Positions 6,981 through 14,233 of a DNA stretch of 14,637 bases are shown piece after piece; within the stretch, counting starts at the first letter, position 1, and every line of letters starts with the position of its first letter. The translations under genes and the position numbers were made by a program. Location of the stretch: assembly GCA_024762625.1 (NCBI GenBank), contig JANTHA010000020.1:1-14637 (forward strand). Reading direction: 5' to 3'. The stretch comes from Thiotrichaceae bacterium (GTDB taxonomy: Bacteria; Pseudomonadota; Gammaproteobacteria; Thiotrichales; Thiotrichaceae). The notes below the pieces were generated by a model, which saw only the letters and a list, made by a program, of their open reading frames with translations, made no database searches and had not been told where the DNA came from.

Positions 6981-7045
6981 TGAAATCCTGTCACGAAAAA
7001 TTATTAACTTTATTACATTGTTTTAATGTTGCAATATTTTATTAA
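6977..7045 (+). pseudogene. 22-codon ORF with a strong ribosome-binding site, possible remnant of a gene after scpB
   Basis: GGAGG (6971-6975), inside the last scpB codons, stands before ATGATG (6977-6982). The first ATG overlaps the scpB stop as ATGA. The second has a more usual spacing of 4 nt. The frame yields MMKSCHEKLLTLLHCFNVAIFY and stops at 7045, where A+T-rich sequence begins. In many bacteria rluB (23S rRNA pseudouridine synthase) follows scpB, and RluB proteins start with an EKLxKxLA-like stretch; EKLLTLL is faintly similar. A degraded rluB start or an unrelated leader peptide are both possible; the call is tentative. Confidence 0.3.
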
Positions 7046-7092
7046 TACCTGGTACAGATAAAGCAATGTGTTTATGATGCGAACATTGTGTT

Positions 7093-7434
7093 TTAGCTAT
7101 CTTCGAGCAAGTACGTTACATCCTTTCTTAATTGCGATAATTTGGTAGTTGCTATGCTCCATACAAGGAAATTATCAATATCGGCATAGCCATGAATCAA
7201 AATATTTCTGAATGAGATTATTTGTTGGTAGTTTGTTATTTGAGTAATTGTTGTTTGATCAATTTTAGACAGTTGGTTCAGTGCTTCCCCTATGATTTCA
7301 AACTGTCTTTCAACCCCTGAACGTAATAAATCATCGCTTGAATAGTTATCCCAGTCTTTACCATCAATAAACTTGGCTACTTTTTCTGATGCAACTGTAA
7401 TATCGTAAAGGTATTTTTTACTTTTAAGCTGCAT
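7093..7434 (-). CDS. hepT: HepT-like ribonuclease toxin (DUF86)
   Basis: This 113-residue all-helical HEPN-type protein matches HepT toxins. The catalytic RX4HXY motif is present as R76-NILI-H81-G-Y83 in SFRNILIHGYADID. The segment VERQFEIIGEALNQLSK (41-57) is also characteristic of the family. HepT dimers are RNases that are neutralised by the partner MNT protein, which in characterised systems adds AMP to the tyrosine of this motif. The ATG at 7434 overlaps the end of the nucleotidyltransferase gene by 11 bp, the normal gene order and coupling for this module. The gene is clearly A+T-richer than the scp and ABC genes on both sides, consistent with horizontal transfer. Confidence 0.88.
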   Translation of the reverse strand: MQLKSKKYLYDITVASEKVAKFIDGKDWDNYSSDDLLRSGVERQFEIIGEALNQLSKIDQTTITQITNYQQIISFRNILIHGYADIDNFLVWSIATTKLSQLRKDVTYLLEDS

Positions 7435-7732
7435 ATAAAAAATGTCTGTCTGTTGCGATGCTTTCTAGAAAATAGGGGTTTTTAAGCGAGGAAATAACAA
7501 TTAAATCTACCGGCGTATCAAGCAAACTTTGTAAAGCATTGAGAAAGGCAAAATAGTTGTCAGCATAATGACTTGTCGCATCCTTATTAAACTCAACCAG
7601 AAAATCAATGTCACTTTTTTGGGTGTCAAAATCATGTCGCACAATAGAACCAAAAACTTCAAGCTTTCGAACATGATGTTGCCTGCATAATTGAATAATG
7701 GCGTCTTGCTTTTCTATTAATAGTGGGTGCAT
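7424..7732 (-). CDS. mntA: MntA-like minimal nucleotidyltransferase antitoxin
   Basis: This 102-residue protein has the nucleotidyltransferase superfamily fold in its minimal form. The motif is G28-S29, then 11 residues, then D41-I-D43 (GSIVRHDFDTQKSDID), with a third acidic residue in PVDLIVI (Asp76). All metal-binding residues are therefore intact. In characterised HepT/MNT pairs this protein is the antitoxin and transfers AMP groups to the toxin. It is the first gene of the pair and shares 11 bp with hepT. No ribosome-binding site is seen before the ATG at 7732. A candidate promoter lies so close that the mRNA could be nearly leaderless. A palindrome at 7766-7781 overlaps the -35 region. 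Confidence 0.88.
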   Translation of the reverse strand: MHPLLIEKQDAIIQLCRQHHVRKLEVFGSIVRHDFDTQKSDIDFLVEFNKDATSHYADNYFAFLNALQSLLDTPVDLIVISSLKNPYFLESIATDRHFLYAA

Positions 7733-7741
7733 AAATAAAAT

Positions 7742-7769
7742 ATTTTGATAGATATAACGTCTAAGCCAA
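7742..7769 (-). promoter_or_regulatory. Candidate promoter of the mntA-hepT pair
   Basis: On the minus strand TTGGCT (7769-7764) and CAAAAT (7747-7742) are 16 nt apart, each with 4 of 6 consensus matches. The start would fall near 7736, only a few bases before the mntA ATG. This would fit the missing ribosome-binding site. Confidence 0.25.
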
Positions 7770-7781
7770 GATTAACCTTGG
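7766..7781. promoter_or_regulatory. 16-bp imperfect palindrome, candidate operator upstream of mntA
   Basis: CCAAGATTAACCTTGG has 5-bp outer arms (7766-7770, 7777-7781) and a central TTAA; only one pair of positions breaks the symmetry. It overlaps the predicted -35 of mntA and lies 34 bp from its start codon, where an autoregulatory operator could sit. A repressor has not been identified. Confidence 0.35.
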
Positions 7782-7946
7782 TTATACTAGCACTTTATGC
7801 TTTATTTTTCCTCTTGTATTGTTTTGTCGGCAAGATTTGTGCGCATAAACGAAAATAATCGACTGCTTGTGCAAGCCAGCACTAATAACATGGATAAATT
7901 TATCCCATTGTTTTTTGAAGATCTTTCTGCGCTTTAATGCAAAAGT

Positions 7947-7955
7947 TGCTAGAAT
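7947..7955 (+). promoter_or_regulatory. Candidate extended -10 promoter of the ABC importer operon
   Basis: TGCTAGAAT is an extended -10 element (TG-n-TAGAAT) 41 bp before the ATG at 7997. No good -35 hexamer is present. A second TAGAAT lies at 7986-7991, almost at the start codon. The remainder of the 7733-7996 gap holds the palindrome at 7766-7781 and a small 5+5-bp inverted repeat, GCTTG/CAAGC, at 7865-7876. Confidence 0.38.
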
Positions 7956-7996
7956 CCGGGTTTCATAAAAACAGATAACACTTTATAGAATAATCT

Positions 7997-9898
7997 ATGA
8001 AAAAATCATTAAGCGGAAAAGACTTTTTCCAACTGGGCTTGTTGTTTCTGATCATTATATTGATCATCCTGGCGATGTATCAGGTGGATCGACAATGGCA
8101 AAAGCTGTCTTCGATGGAGCACGCTTTGTCGGCGCAGGGCAAGGATATGAGCCAGCTACGCGGTTCGATAAGCGCCATGCAGAGAAAACTGGCCCAACTG
8201 GATTTACAGGCGGCGGGGAAGGCGACAGTCGCCAGCACAGCTTCGGCAAAAAAAGGAGATGCAGGCAAGAGCGTGTCGCGCGCCTTTAAACGCGCCTGGG
8301 AAGCCACACAGCAGCCGGATTATGCGCAGGGGGACTGGAGCGTTAGTGCGCTAGGCAGCAATCTGAAAACGATCACGCCGCTGGTATCCACCGATGCGGA
8401 CGCCAGCAATGTGCAAAGTTATATACTGGAAACACTGATGACCCGCGATCCGGATACGCTGGAATGGACCGGTCTGATTGCGCGCGACTGGACGATTAGC
8501 GACGATGGTCTGGTGATTACTTTCAGGTTGCGCGACGATGTTTTTTTCTCGGATGGCGAACCGCTGGATAGTTCGGACCTGGTTTTTACCTACAACTTCA
8601 TGATGAACGAGAAAATACAGGCGCCGCGTCAGCGCGCTTATTATGAGAAAATAAAAAGCGTTCGAGCCAACGGTCCCTACGAAGTGGTGTTTACCTATAA
8701 AGAGCCTTATTTCGAGGCGCTGGAACTGGCGGGAACCATGGAGATTCTGCCTGAGCATTTTTATTCGGAATACCTTGAAAAGCCCAATGAGTTTAATGAA
8801 TCCAAGGGCCTGTTGCTGGGATCTGGTCCGTATATGCTGGCTGATCCAAAAGGCTGGACGCCGGATCAGGGCAATGTTGAACTGGTGCGCAATCCGCGTT
8901 ACTGGGGCGATGTGCAACCTTCCTTTGACCGCATCCTGTGGCGCGTCATCCAGAACGCGAGCGCGCGTCTGACGACTTATCGCAATGGCGATATCGACGC
9001 CTATGGCGCGCGCCCGGTTGAGTATGAAAAGCTCAAGAAGGACAAGCAGATCATGGAAAAAAGCTGGAACTTTGAGTACATGAACCCGGTCGCCAGTTAT
9101 TCCTATCTTGGCTGGAATGAAGAAAGAAAAGGCAAGCCGACTATTTTTGCGGACAAGCGCGTACGCCAGGCGATGACGTACCTGACTGATCGCAAGCGCA
9201 TTGGCGAAGACATTTATCTGGGCTATGCCGAGATTGCGATTAGCCCGTTTAGCCCGCGCAGTGAGCAACACGATAAAAGCCTCAAGCCGCGCGAATATAA
9301 TCTGCAAAAAGCCAAGGACTTGCTGAAGGAAGTGGGTTATGAAGACCGGGATGGCGATGGCGTTATCGAGGACGAGAAGGGCAATCCATTTGAATTCAAG
9401 CTGACCTATTTCCAGGATAATGAAGATACCAAACGCATGGTGCTGTTGCTCAAGGATCTGTACGCCAGGGCGGGCGTCAAACTGATCCCCAATCCGCAGG
9501 AATGGCCGGTGATGCTGGAAATGCTTAATAAGAAGGACTTTGAAGTGATTACGCTGGCCTGGACCAGTGGCATCGAGACCGATATTTTCCAGATGTTCCA
9601 TGGTTCGCAGGCTAAAACCAATGGCGATAACTTCATCAATTACAAGAATCCGGCGCTGGATAAGTTGATTGATGAAGCGCGCAGCACGGTTGACCCGGCA
9701 AAGCGCATGCCTTTATGGCGTCAGGCGGAGCGCATCATGTATGAGGATCAGCCCTATACCTTCCTGTTTCGTCGCAAGACGCTGGCCTTTATTGACAAGC
9801 GCATCAAAAACCTCAAGCTCACCAAACTGGGTTTGAACCGCGGTCGCTTGCCGATTGAGCAATATGTACCCAAACCATTGCAAAAATATGGCAAGTAG
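7997..9898 (+). CDS. Membrane-tethered peptide/nickel-type ABC transporter substrate-binding protein (SBP family 5)
   Basis: This 633-residue protein should deliver a peptide-like or related ligand to the adjacent permeases. Residues 11-28 are a single hydrophobic helix after a basic start, with no lipobox cysteine and no obvious signal-peptidase site. It therefore looks like an uncleaved anchor with the bulk in the periplasm. Residues 29-71 have heptad-spaced Leu/Met/Ile and should form a coiled coil. A Ser/Ala/Lys linker follows, and the binding domain begins near 106. Family 5 signs are ILETLMTRDPDTLEWTG, IARDWTISDDGLVITFRLRD and FFSDGEPLDSSDLVFTYNF. LLGSGPYML, RNPRYWG and VRQAMTYLTDRKRIGED lie further on. 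D450-R-D-G-D-G near the middle is an Asp-rich loop often seen in such proteins. The domain of about 530 residues is a normal length. The substrate cannot be told from sequence. No clear ribosome-binding site precedes the start. Confidence 0.9.
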   Translation: MKKSLSGKDFFQLGLLFLIIILIILAMYQVDRQWQKLSSMEHALSAQGKDMSQLRGSISAMQRKLAQLDLQAAGKATVASTASAKKGDAGKSVSRAFKRAWEATQQPDYAQGDWSVSALGSNLKTITPLVSTDADASNVQSYILETLMTRDPDTLEWTGLIARDWTISDDGLVITFRLRDDVFFSDGEPLDSSDLVFTYNFMMNEKIQAPRQRAYYEKIKSVRANGPYEVVFTYKEPYFEALELAGTMEILPEHFYSEYLEKPNEFNESKGLLLGSGPYMLADPKGWTPDQGNVELVRNPRYWGDVQPSFDRILWRVIQNASARLTTYRNGDIDAYGARPVEYEKLKKDKQIMEKSWNFEYMNPVASYSYLGWNEERKGKPTIFADKRVRQAMTYLTDRKRIGEDIYLGYAEIAISPFSPRSEQHDKSLKPREYNLQKAKDLLKEVGYEDRDGDGVIEDEKGNPFEFKLTYFQDNEDTKRMVLLLKDLYARAGVKLIPNPQEWPVMLEMLNKKDFEVITLAWTSGIETDIFQMFHGSQAKTNGDNFINYKNPALDKLIDEARSTVDPAKRMPLWRQAERIMYEDQPYTFLFRRKTLAFIDKRIKNLKLTKLGLNRGRLPIEQYVPKPLQKYGK

Positions 9899-9913
9899 GC
9901 GGATCGCTTATCC

Positions 9914-11293
9914 ATGATTAATTATCTGATACGTCGGATTTTGCTGATGATTCCCACCCTACTCGGAATTACAGTGCTGGTGTTTGCGGTGATGGCAGCC
10001 TCGCCGGGCGGCATTACCGCACAAACGCTGGCGCACGGCATGGACATGAAGCCGGCGGAGCGCAAGGCGCTGGAGGACTACTACAACAAGCGTTACGGCC
10101 TGGATGATCCCGCACCGGTGCAGTATTTGCGCTGGCTCAATAATGTTTCGCCGATTGGCTTCAAACTGGACGAGAATGGCGACTTTGGCGAATTTTCGTT
10201 TAGCAAGGGTTCGGATCTGGGTCAGAGTTTCAACTATGGGCGCCCGGTATCCGATCTGATCAGGGAGCGTTTGCCGATTACGCTGTTGCTCAATCTGGTT
10301 AGTATTCCACTGGTTTATATTATTTCAATCATGATTGGCGTCAAGGCGGCGACTGACCGTGGCGGACGCTTTGATGTGGCTTCCAGTATTTCCATGCTGG
10401 CCTTATGGTCGATTCCCACCATGCTGGCGGGTGTTCTGATGATCGGTTTTTTTGCCAATACACAGCATTGGTTATGGTTTCCGACTGCAGGGTTGAGTGA
10501 GCGGGAAGCGCTGGATATGCCGTTTTTACCGACGGGGCTTTCTTTTTTATCGGTCGCCAAACTGTTTGCCGGCGTGCTGTTTGGCATGTTTGTCATGATT
10601 GCACTGGCGCGCTGGCGTCAGCGTTTAGCGCGCGCGCTGGTTGCCGCCGCGCTTGGCGCGGCGCTTGGATGGTGGATGGCGAGCGCCCACCCGGAGCCGT
10701 TGCTGATCGGTCGTTTCCTGTTGACTTTGCTTGGCGCAGTTTTGCTCGCAGCGTTTGCCTGGACTGATTTTCTGGCGTTCCGCGTGGGCGGTCTTGCATT
10801 GATCGGTTTAGGGCTGGGGTTTCTGTTGTCGCTCAATACCATTGATGAACCGTTGATTCGCGGTTTTCTGCTGGATCGCATCTGGCATTTGATTTTACCG
10901 GTGGTTGCGCTCTCCTATGGTAGTTTTGCGTTTATGGCGAAACTGACTCGAACGTCGATTCTGGAAAATCTGCAGGCCGATTATGCGCGCACCGCCCGCG
11001 CCAAGGGCGTACCCGAAAAGGATGTGCTATGGCGTCATGTTTTTCGAAATAGTCTGATGCCGTTGATTACTGTGTCGGCTGGTTTGTTGCCAGGTCTGCT
11101 CGCGGGCTCCATCATTGTCGAATCCATTTTCAGCATTGACGGCATGGGTAAACTGGCGATTGATGCGGTCAAGGGGCGCGACCGCGAACTGATGTTGTCG
11201 ATTACGCTGATCAGCGGTTTGTTAACCCTGGTGGGGTATCTGATTACCGATTTCCTTTATACCCTGGTTGATCCAAGGGTGTCCTATGAATAA
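9914..11293 (+). CDS. ABC importer permease, DppB/OppB/YejB-like, enlarged
   Basis: This 459-residue inner-membrane subunit belongs to the family 5 importer class. It begins with the typical INYLIRRILLMIPTLLGIT (2-20) and ends with ITDFLYTLVDPRVSYE. The ATPase-coupling EAA loop is DYARTARAKGVPEKDVLWRH (356-375). The conserved periplasmic part includes the RYGLDDPAPVQYLRWL segment. Ordinary DppB-like proteins are 310-365 residues long. Here about 110 extra residues (roughly 205-315) lie between FPTAG and the HLILP helix, with about four additional hydrophobic helices (near 210-232, 236-256, 265-285, 289-307) and few charged residues. The gene begins 15 bp after the binding-protein gene. It overlaps the next permease by 8 bp. 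Confidence 0.93.
   Translation: MINYLIRRILLMIPTLLGITVLVFAVMAASPGGITAQTLAHGMDMKPAERKALEDYYNKRYGLDDPAPVQYLRWLNNVSPIGFKLDENGDFGEFSFSKGSDLGQSFNYGRPVSDLIRERLPITLLLNLVSIPLVYIISIMIGVKAATDRGGRFDVASSISMLALWSIPTMLAGVLMIGFFANTQHWLWFPTAGLSEREALDMPFLPTGLSFLSVAKLFAGVLFGMFVMIALARWRQRLARALVAAALGAALGWWMASAHPEPLLIGRFLLTLLGAVLLAAFAWTDFLAFRVGGLALIGLGLGFLLSLNTIDEPLIRGFLLDRIWHLILPVVALSYGSFAFMAKLTRTSILENLQADYARTARAKGVPEKDVLWRHVFRNSLMPLITVSAGLLPGLLAGSIIVESIFSIDGMGKLAIDAVKGRDRELMLSITLISGLLTLVGYLITDFLYTLVDPRVSYE
11275..11281 (+). promoter_or_regulatory. Ribosome-binding site that sets the start of the second permease
   Basis: AAGGGTG lies within the last codons of the upstream permease. Its GGG ends 6 nt before ATG 11286. 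This favours ATG 11286 over an in-frame TTG at 11268, which overlaps the site. Confidence 0.6.
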
Positions 11294-12476
11294 AACCATG
11301 AATAGCGCCGCCTTGAAAAAAGCCAGATCATCGGGTTTTTTGCGTCGTGTGATGCAACAGACATTCTCCGGCTGGGGAGCTAAAATTGGTCTTGCCTGGG
11401 TGGGCTTGTTGCTGATTCTGGCGGTATTTTCTCCGTTTCTTGCAAACAGCATGCCCTTGCTTGCAAGTCAGGATGGCCATTTACAAGCGCCGGTGTTGCG
11501 CTACCTTAATGTTGAGGATATTGTGGTGCTGGCTGCCTTTTTTATTTTCATCGTCCTGCTTCTGACGCCCTTGCGGCAGTCCTTAAAAACATTATTGCTG
11601 GTGTTTTTGATGGCGATTGTCGGCGTCACCATCGTTAGCAAACAGTTTGTTGTGGAGCAACAGAATATTGTTTATGAAGATTTTCGTCACCAACTGAAAA
11701 ACTACGACTGGTATCTCATGCCGCCCGTGCCCTATGCGCCCAGGGATTATCTGCGCGATGTGCGTAGTTTGCCGCTGCAAGCGCCGCTAGTGGATAAACA
11801 GCATATTCACTGGATGGGCACCGAAGAAAACGGCGGGGATGTGCTAAGCCGCATGATTCACGCCTCGCGAATTGCGCTCGGCATCGGGTTTCTTGCGACC
11901 GGCATCGCGATGGTGATTGGCGTGATCCTGGGCGGCCTGATGGGCTATTTTTCCGGTATTGTCGATATACTTGGCATGCGCCTGGTGGAGATTTTTGAAT
12001 CCATCCCGACCTTGTTTTTGTTACTGACTTTCGTGGCGTTTTTTGGCCGCAGCATTTACATCATGATGATCATTATCGGGCTCACCAGCTGGTCAGGTTA
12101 TGCCCGTTATATCCGCGCCGAATTTTTGCGCTTGCGAAAACAGGATTTTGTACAAGCAACCATCGCAAGCGGTTTGCCGTTGCGCTCCATATTGTTTCGC
12201 CATATGCTGCCCAATGGCGTTGCGCCGCTGCTGGTGGCGGCCAGTTTCGGCGTCGCCTCGGCGATCCTCGCCGAAGCCACCTTGAGCTTTTTGGGCCTGG
12301 GCCTGGTCGATTCGCCATCCTGGGGACAAATGCTCAACCAGGCGGTTAAATCCTCCATGTTCAACTGGTGGATGGCGGTATTTCCCGGTGGCGCAATCTT
12401 CATGACCGTATTTGCCTACAACCTCATGGGCGAAGCACTGCGCGATGCGATTGACCCGCAACTGGATAAGGCATAG
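11286..12476 (+). CDS. ABC importer permease, DppC/OppC/YejE-like, enlarged
   Basis: This 396-residue partner permease starts at ATG 11286, 8 bp inside the upstream gene, with AAGGG at proper spacing. The frame stays open upstream to a TTG at 11268. Typical DppC features are the first helix (about 33-53), the periplasmic motif HIHWMGTEENGGDVLSRM (173-190) and the EAA loop DFVQATIASGLPLRSILFRHMLPN (287-310, quoted in part). ATLSFLGLGL and the end RDAIDPQLDKA are also present. In the usual motif HxLGTDxxGRDxLSR the residue after the second Gly is Arg; here it is Gly. An insertion between the first helix and this motif contains two additional hydrophobic helices (about 79-95 and 101-117). A periplasmic stretch with NYDWYLMPPVPYAPRDY follows. 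Ordinary members have 280-340 residues. It forms the translocation pore with the preceding permease. Confidence 0.93.
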   Translation: MNKTMNSAALKKARSSGFLRRVMQQTFSGWGAKIGLAWVGLLLILAVFSPFLANSMPLLASQDGHLQAPVLRYLNVEDIVVLAAFFIFIVLLLTPLRQSLKTLLLVFLMAIVGVTIVSKQFVVEQQNIVYEDFRHQLKNYDWYLMPPVPYAPRDYLRDVRSLPLQAPLVDKQHIHWMGTEENGGDVLSRMIHASRIALGIGFLATGIAMVIGVILGGLMGYFSGIVDILGMRLVEIFESIPTLFLLLTFVAFFGRSIYIMMIIIGLTSWSGYARYIRAEFLRLRKQDFVQATIASGLPLRSILFRHMLPNGVAPLLVAASFGVASAILAEATLSFLGLGLVDSPSWGQMLNQAVKSSMFNWWMAVFPGGAIFMTVFAYNLMGEALRDAIDPQLDKA

Positions 12477-12571
12477 TAATTGATTTCTATCATATTAAAA
12501 TTGCAGCGGTTTATTCTTCAGGTTCTTCATGGTGAAACAAGAAAATCGTCTCGAGTCCAGATGGTAATGAC

Positions 12572-14230
12572 ATGAGTTTATTGCAAGTTCAACATCTGAA
12601 AACCTGGCTTCAGTCCGGTGGAAACACAGTCAAGGCTGTTGACGATGTCAGCTTTTCCATTGAGAAGGGCGAGACCTTTTGCCTGGTGGGCGAATCAGGC
12701 AGCGGAAAGTCGATCCTGGCGTTGTCGATTATCCAGTTGTTGCCAGCCAGAATCAGTAGTCATCCCGGAGGTAAAATCCTGTTTGACTGGCGTAAACAGG
12801 CGAGTACGCAGCAGGTGGATATGCTCAAACTGGATGAAAACGCCTTGTGTGATATTCGCGGTTCGCGCATTGCAATGATTTTCCAGGAACCGATGACTTC
12901 GCTTAACCCGGTGTTCCGGGTGGGGGAACAGATCATGGAAGCCTTGTTATTGCACAATCCGGGCCTGTCTGATGAGATCGCCAGACAGCGTGCATTGGCG
13001 GCAATGGAAGAAGTGCAGATTAATAACGCGGCGAGCCGCTTTAATAATTACCCGCATGAATTATCCGGCGGCCAGCGGCAACGCATCATGATTGCGATGG
13101 CGCTTGCCTGCGAACCGGATTTGCTGATCGCAGATGAGCCAACCACGGCGCTGGATGTAACCGTGCAGGCTGAGGTCCTCAAATTAATCAAGGCGCTACA
13201 GCAACGCAAACGCATGAGCGTGCTGTTTATAACCCATGATTTTGGCGTGGTGGCCCAGATTGCCGATAAAGTCGGCGTAATGAAAAAAGGCAAACTGGTC
13301 GAAGTGGGCGAGACCAGACAGGTGCTAAAACATCCAAGCCATGCATACAGCCAGAAGTTGCTTGCGGCGGTGCCTGAAAATCTGCCCAGGCGCGATAAAA
13401 GCAAGTTGGAAACGACAGGAGAAAATAAAAAGAACAATGAGGCGCTAGTAAAAACCGCTAGGCTTGATGTGTTTTTTCCCATAAGAAAAGGTATTTTACA
13501 ACGGGTGGTAGATTATGTGCGCGCCGTTGATGACGTCACAATAGATATTCATAAAGGCAAAATTGTCGCGTTGGTTGGCGAATCCGGTAGCGGTAAGACT
13601 ACGCTGGGACGCGCCATTTTGCAGTTGCAGAAACCCACGGCCGGCAGCGTTACCATTGATGGCGAAGAACTTGTCGGCTTGTCCAGCAAGGAGCTCAAAC
13701 CCTGGCGGCGCAAGATGCAAATTGCTTTTCAGGATCCGCAGTCCTCACTTAACCCGCGTTTGCTGATCGCCAAGACGCTTACCGAACCCATGCAGGTGCA
13801 TGGCATCGGCAAGGATGATGAAGAACGCCTGGAACTGGCCGCCGAAGTGCTCGAAGCGGTGCAACTGAAGCGCGATTTTTTATGGCGCTACCCGCATGAG
13901 TTTTCCGGTGGGCAACGTCAACGCATTGGCCTGGCGAGGGCGCTGGCTGTGAACCCTGAATTCATCGTCTGCGATGAAATCACCAGCGCGCTGGATGTGT
14001 CGGTGCAGGCCGAAGTGTTGCAGCTGTTACTCGAAATCCGCGAACAGCGCGACCTGACCTTGCTGTTCATTACCCACAACATCGCCGTGGTAGAGTACCT
14101 GAGCGACGAAACCATCGTGATGAAAAGCGGCAAGGTGGTCGAACAGGGGCTTACCAGCGATGTCTGCGGCAATCCACAAAACCCGTACACGCAAAAGCTG
14201 ATTGCGGCGGTGCCACGGTTGAATTCATGA
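12572..14230 (+). CDS. Fused double ABC ATPase of the importer (YejF/GsiA-like)
   Basis: This 552-residue cytoplasmic protein carries both nucleotide-binding domains that energise the importer. Domain 1 has Walker A GESGSGKS (40-47), the signature LSGGQRQR (164-171), Walker B LLIADE (184-189) and the switch histidine in FITHDF (219-224). Domain 2 has Walker A GESGSGKT (336-343), FSGGQRQR (444-451), Walker B FIVCDE (464-469) and FITHNI. After each domain comes the oligopeptide-transporter tail ([30 protein letters not shown]). A polar linker (about 270-295) joins the halves. After the second Walker B glutamate the usual Pro is Ile (DEITSALD). All catalytic residues are present. The gene lies 95 bp after the second permease, a wider gap than elsewhere in the operon. 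Its stop codon overlaps the convergent PIN gene by 6 bp. Confidence 0.95.
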   Translation: MSLLQVQHLKTWLQSGGNTVKAVDDVSFSIEKGETFCLVGESGSGKSILALSIIQLLPARISSHPGGKILFDWRKQASTQQVDMLKLDENALCDIRGSRIAMIFQEPMTSLNPVFRVGEQIMEALLLHNPGLSDEIARQRALAAMEEVQINNAASRFNNYPHELSGGQRQRIMIAMALACEPDLLIADEPTTALDVTVQAEVLKLIKALQQRKRMSVLFITHDFGVVAQIADKVGVMKKGKLVEVGETRQVLKHPSHAYSQKLLAAVPENLPRRDKSKLETTGENKKNNEALVKTARLDVFFPIRKGILQRVVDYVRAVDDVTIDIHKGKIVALVGESGSGKTTLGRAILQLQKPTAGSVTIDGEELVGLSSKELKPWRRKMQIAFQDPQSSLNPRLLIAKTLTEPMQVHGIGKDDEERLELAAEVLEAVQLKRDFLWRYPHEFSGGQRQRIGLARALAVNPEFIVCDEITSALDVSVQAEVLQLLLEIREQRDLTLLFITHNIAVVEYLSDETIVMKSGKVVEQGLTSDVCGNPQNPYTQKLIAAVPRLNS

Positions 14231-14233
14231 ATT
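14222..14233. repeat. 12-bp perfect palindrome holding both convergent stop codons
   Basis: AATTCATGAATT is its own reverse complement. It contains the TGA of the ATPase gene (14228-14230) and the TGA of the PIN gene on the opposite strand (14227-14225), so the two reading frames end in the same element. Confidence 0.7.

Noticed and set aside
7064..7088. Hairpin CAATGT/ACATTG followed by TGTTTT, possible terminator for scpB
   Set aside because: Only six mostly A/T pairs with a 13-base loop and an interrupted T-run; too weak to call.
9344..9379. EF-hand-like calcium loop (DRDGDG) in the binding protein
   Set aside because: The acidic residue expected at loop position 12 is Lys, and similar DGDG turns are common in this protein family, so calcium binding is not supported.
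8351..9601. Long open frame of 416 codons on the minus strand inside the binding-protein gene
   Set aside because: It is antisense to a well-supported family 5 binding protein, has low-complexity composition typical of reverse-frame translations, and shows no recognisable domain.
11268..11285. Upstream TTG as the start of the second permease
   Set aside because: It overlaps the ribosome-binding site AAGGG, which is correctly spaced for ATG 11286.
12480..12501. TTGATT and TAAAAT as a promoter before the ATPase gene
   Set aside because: The two hexamers are only 10 bp apart, too close for a sigma-70 promoter.
12529..12567. 12-codon ORF (MVKQENRLESRW) ending 4 bp before the ATPase start, possible leader peptide
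   Set aside because: No convincing ribosome-binding site and no attenuation-like hairpins; such short ORFs occur by chance in a 95-bp gap.
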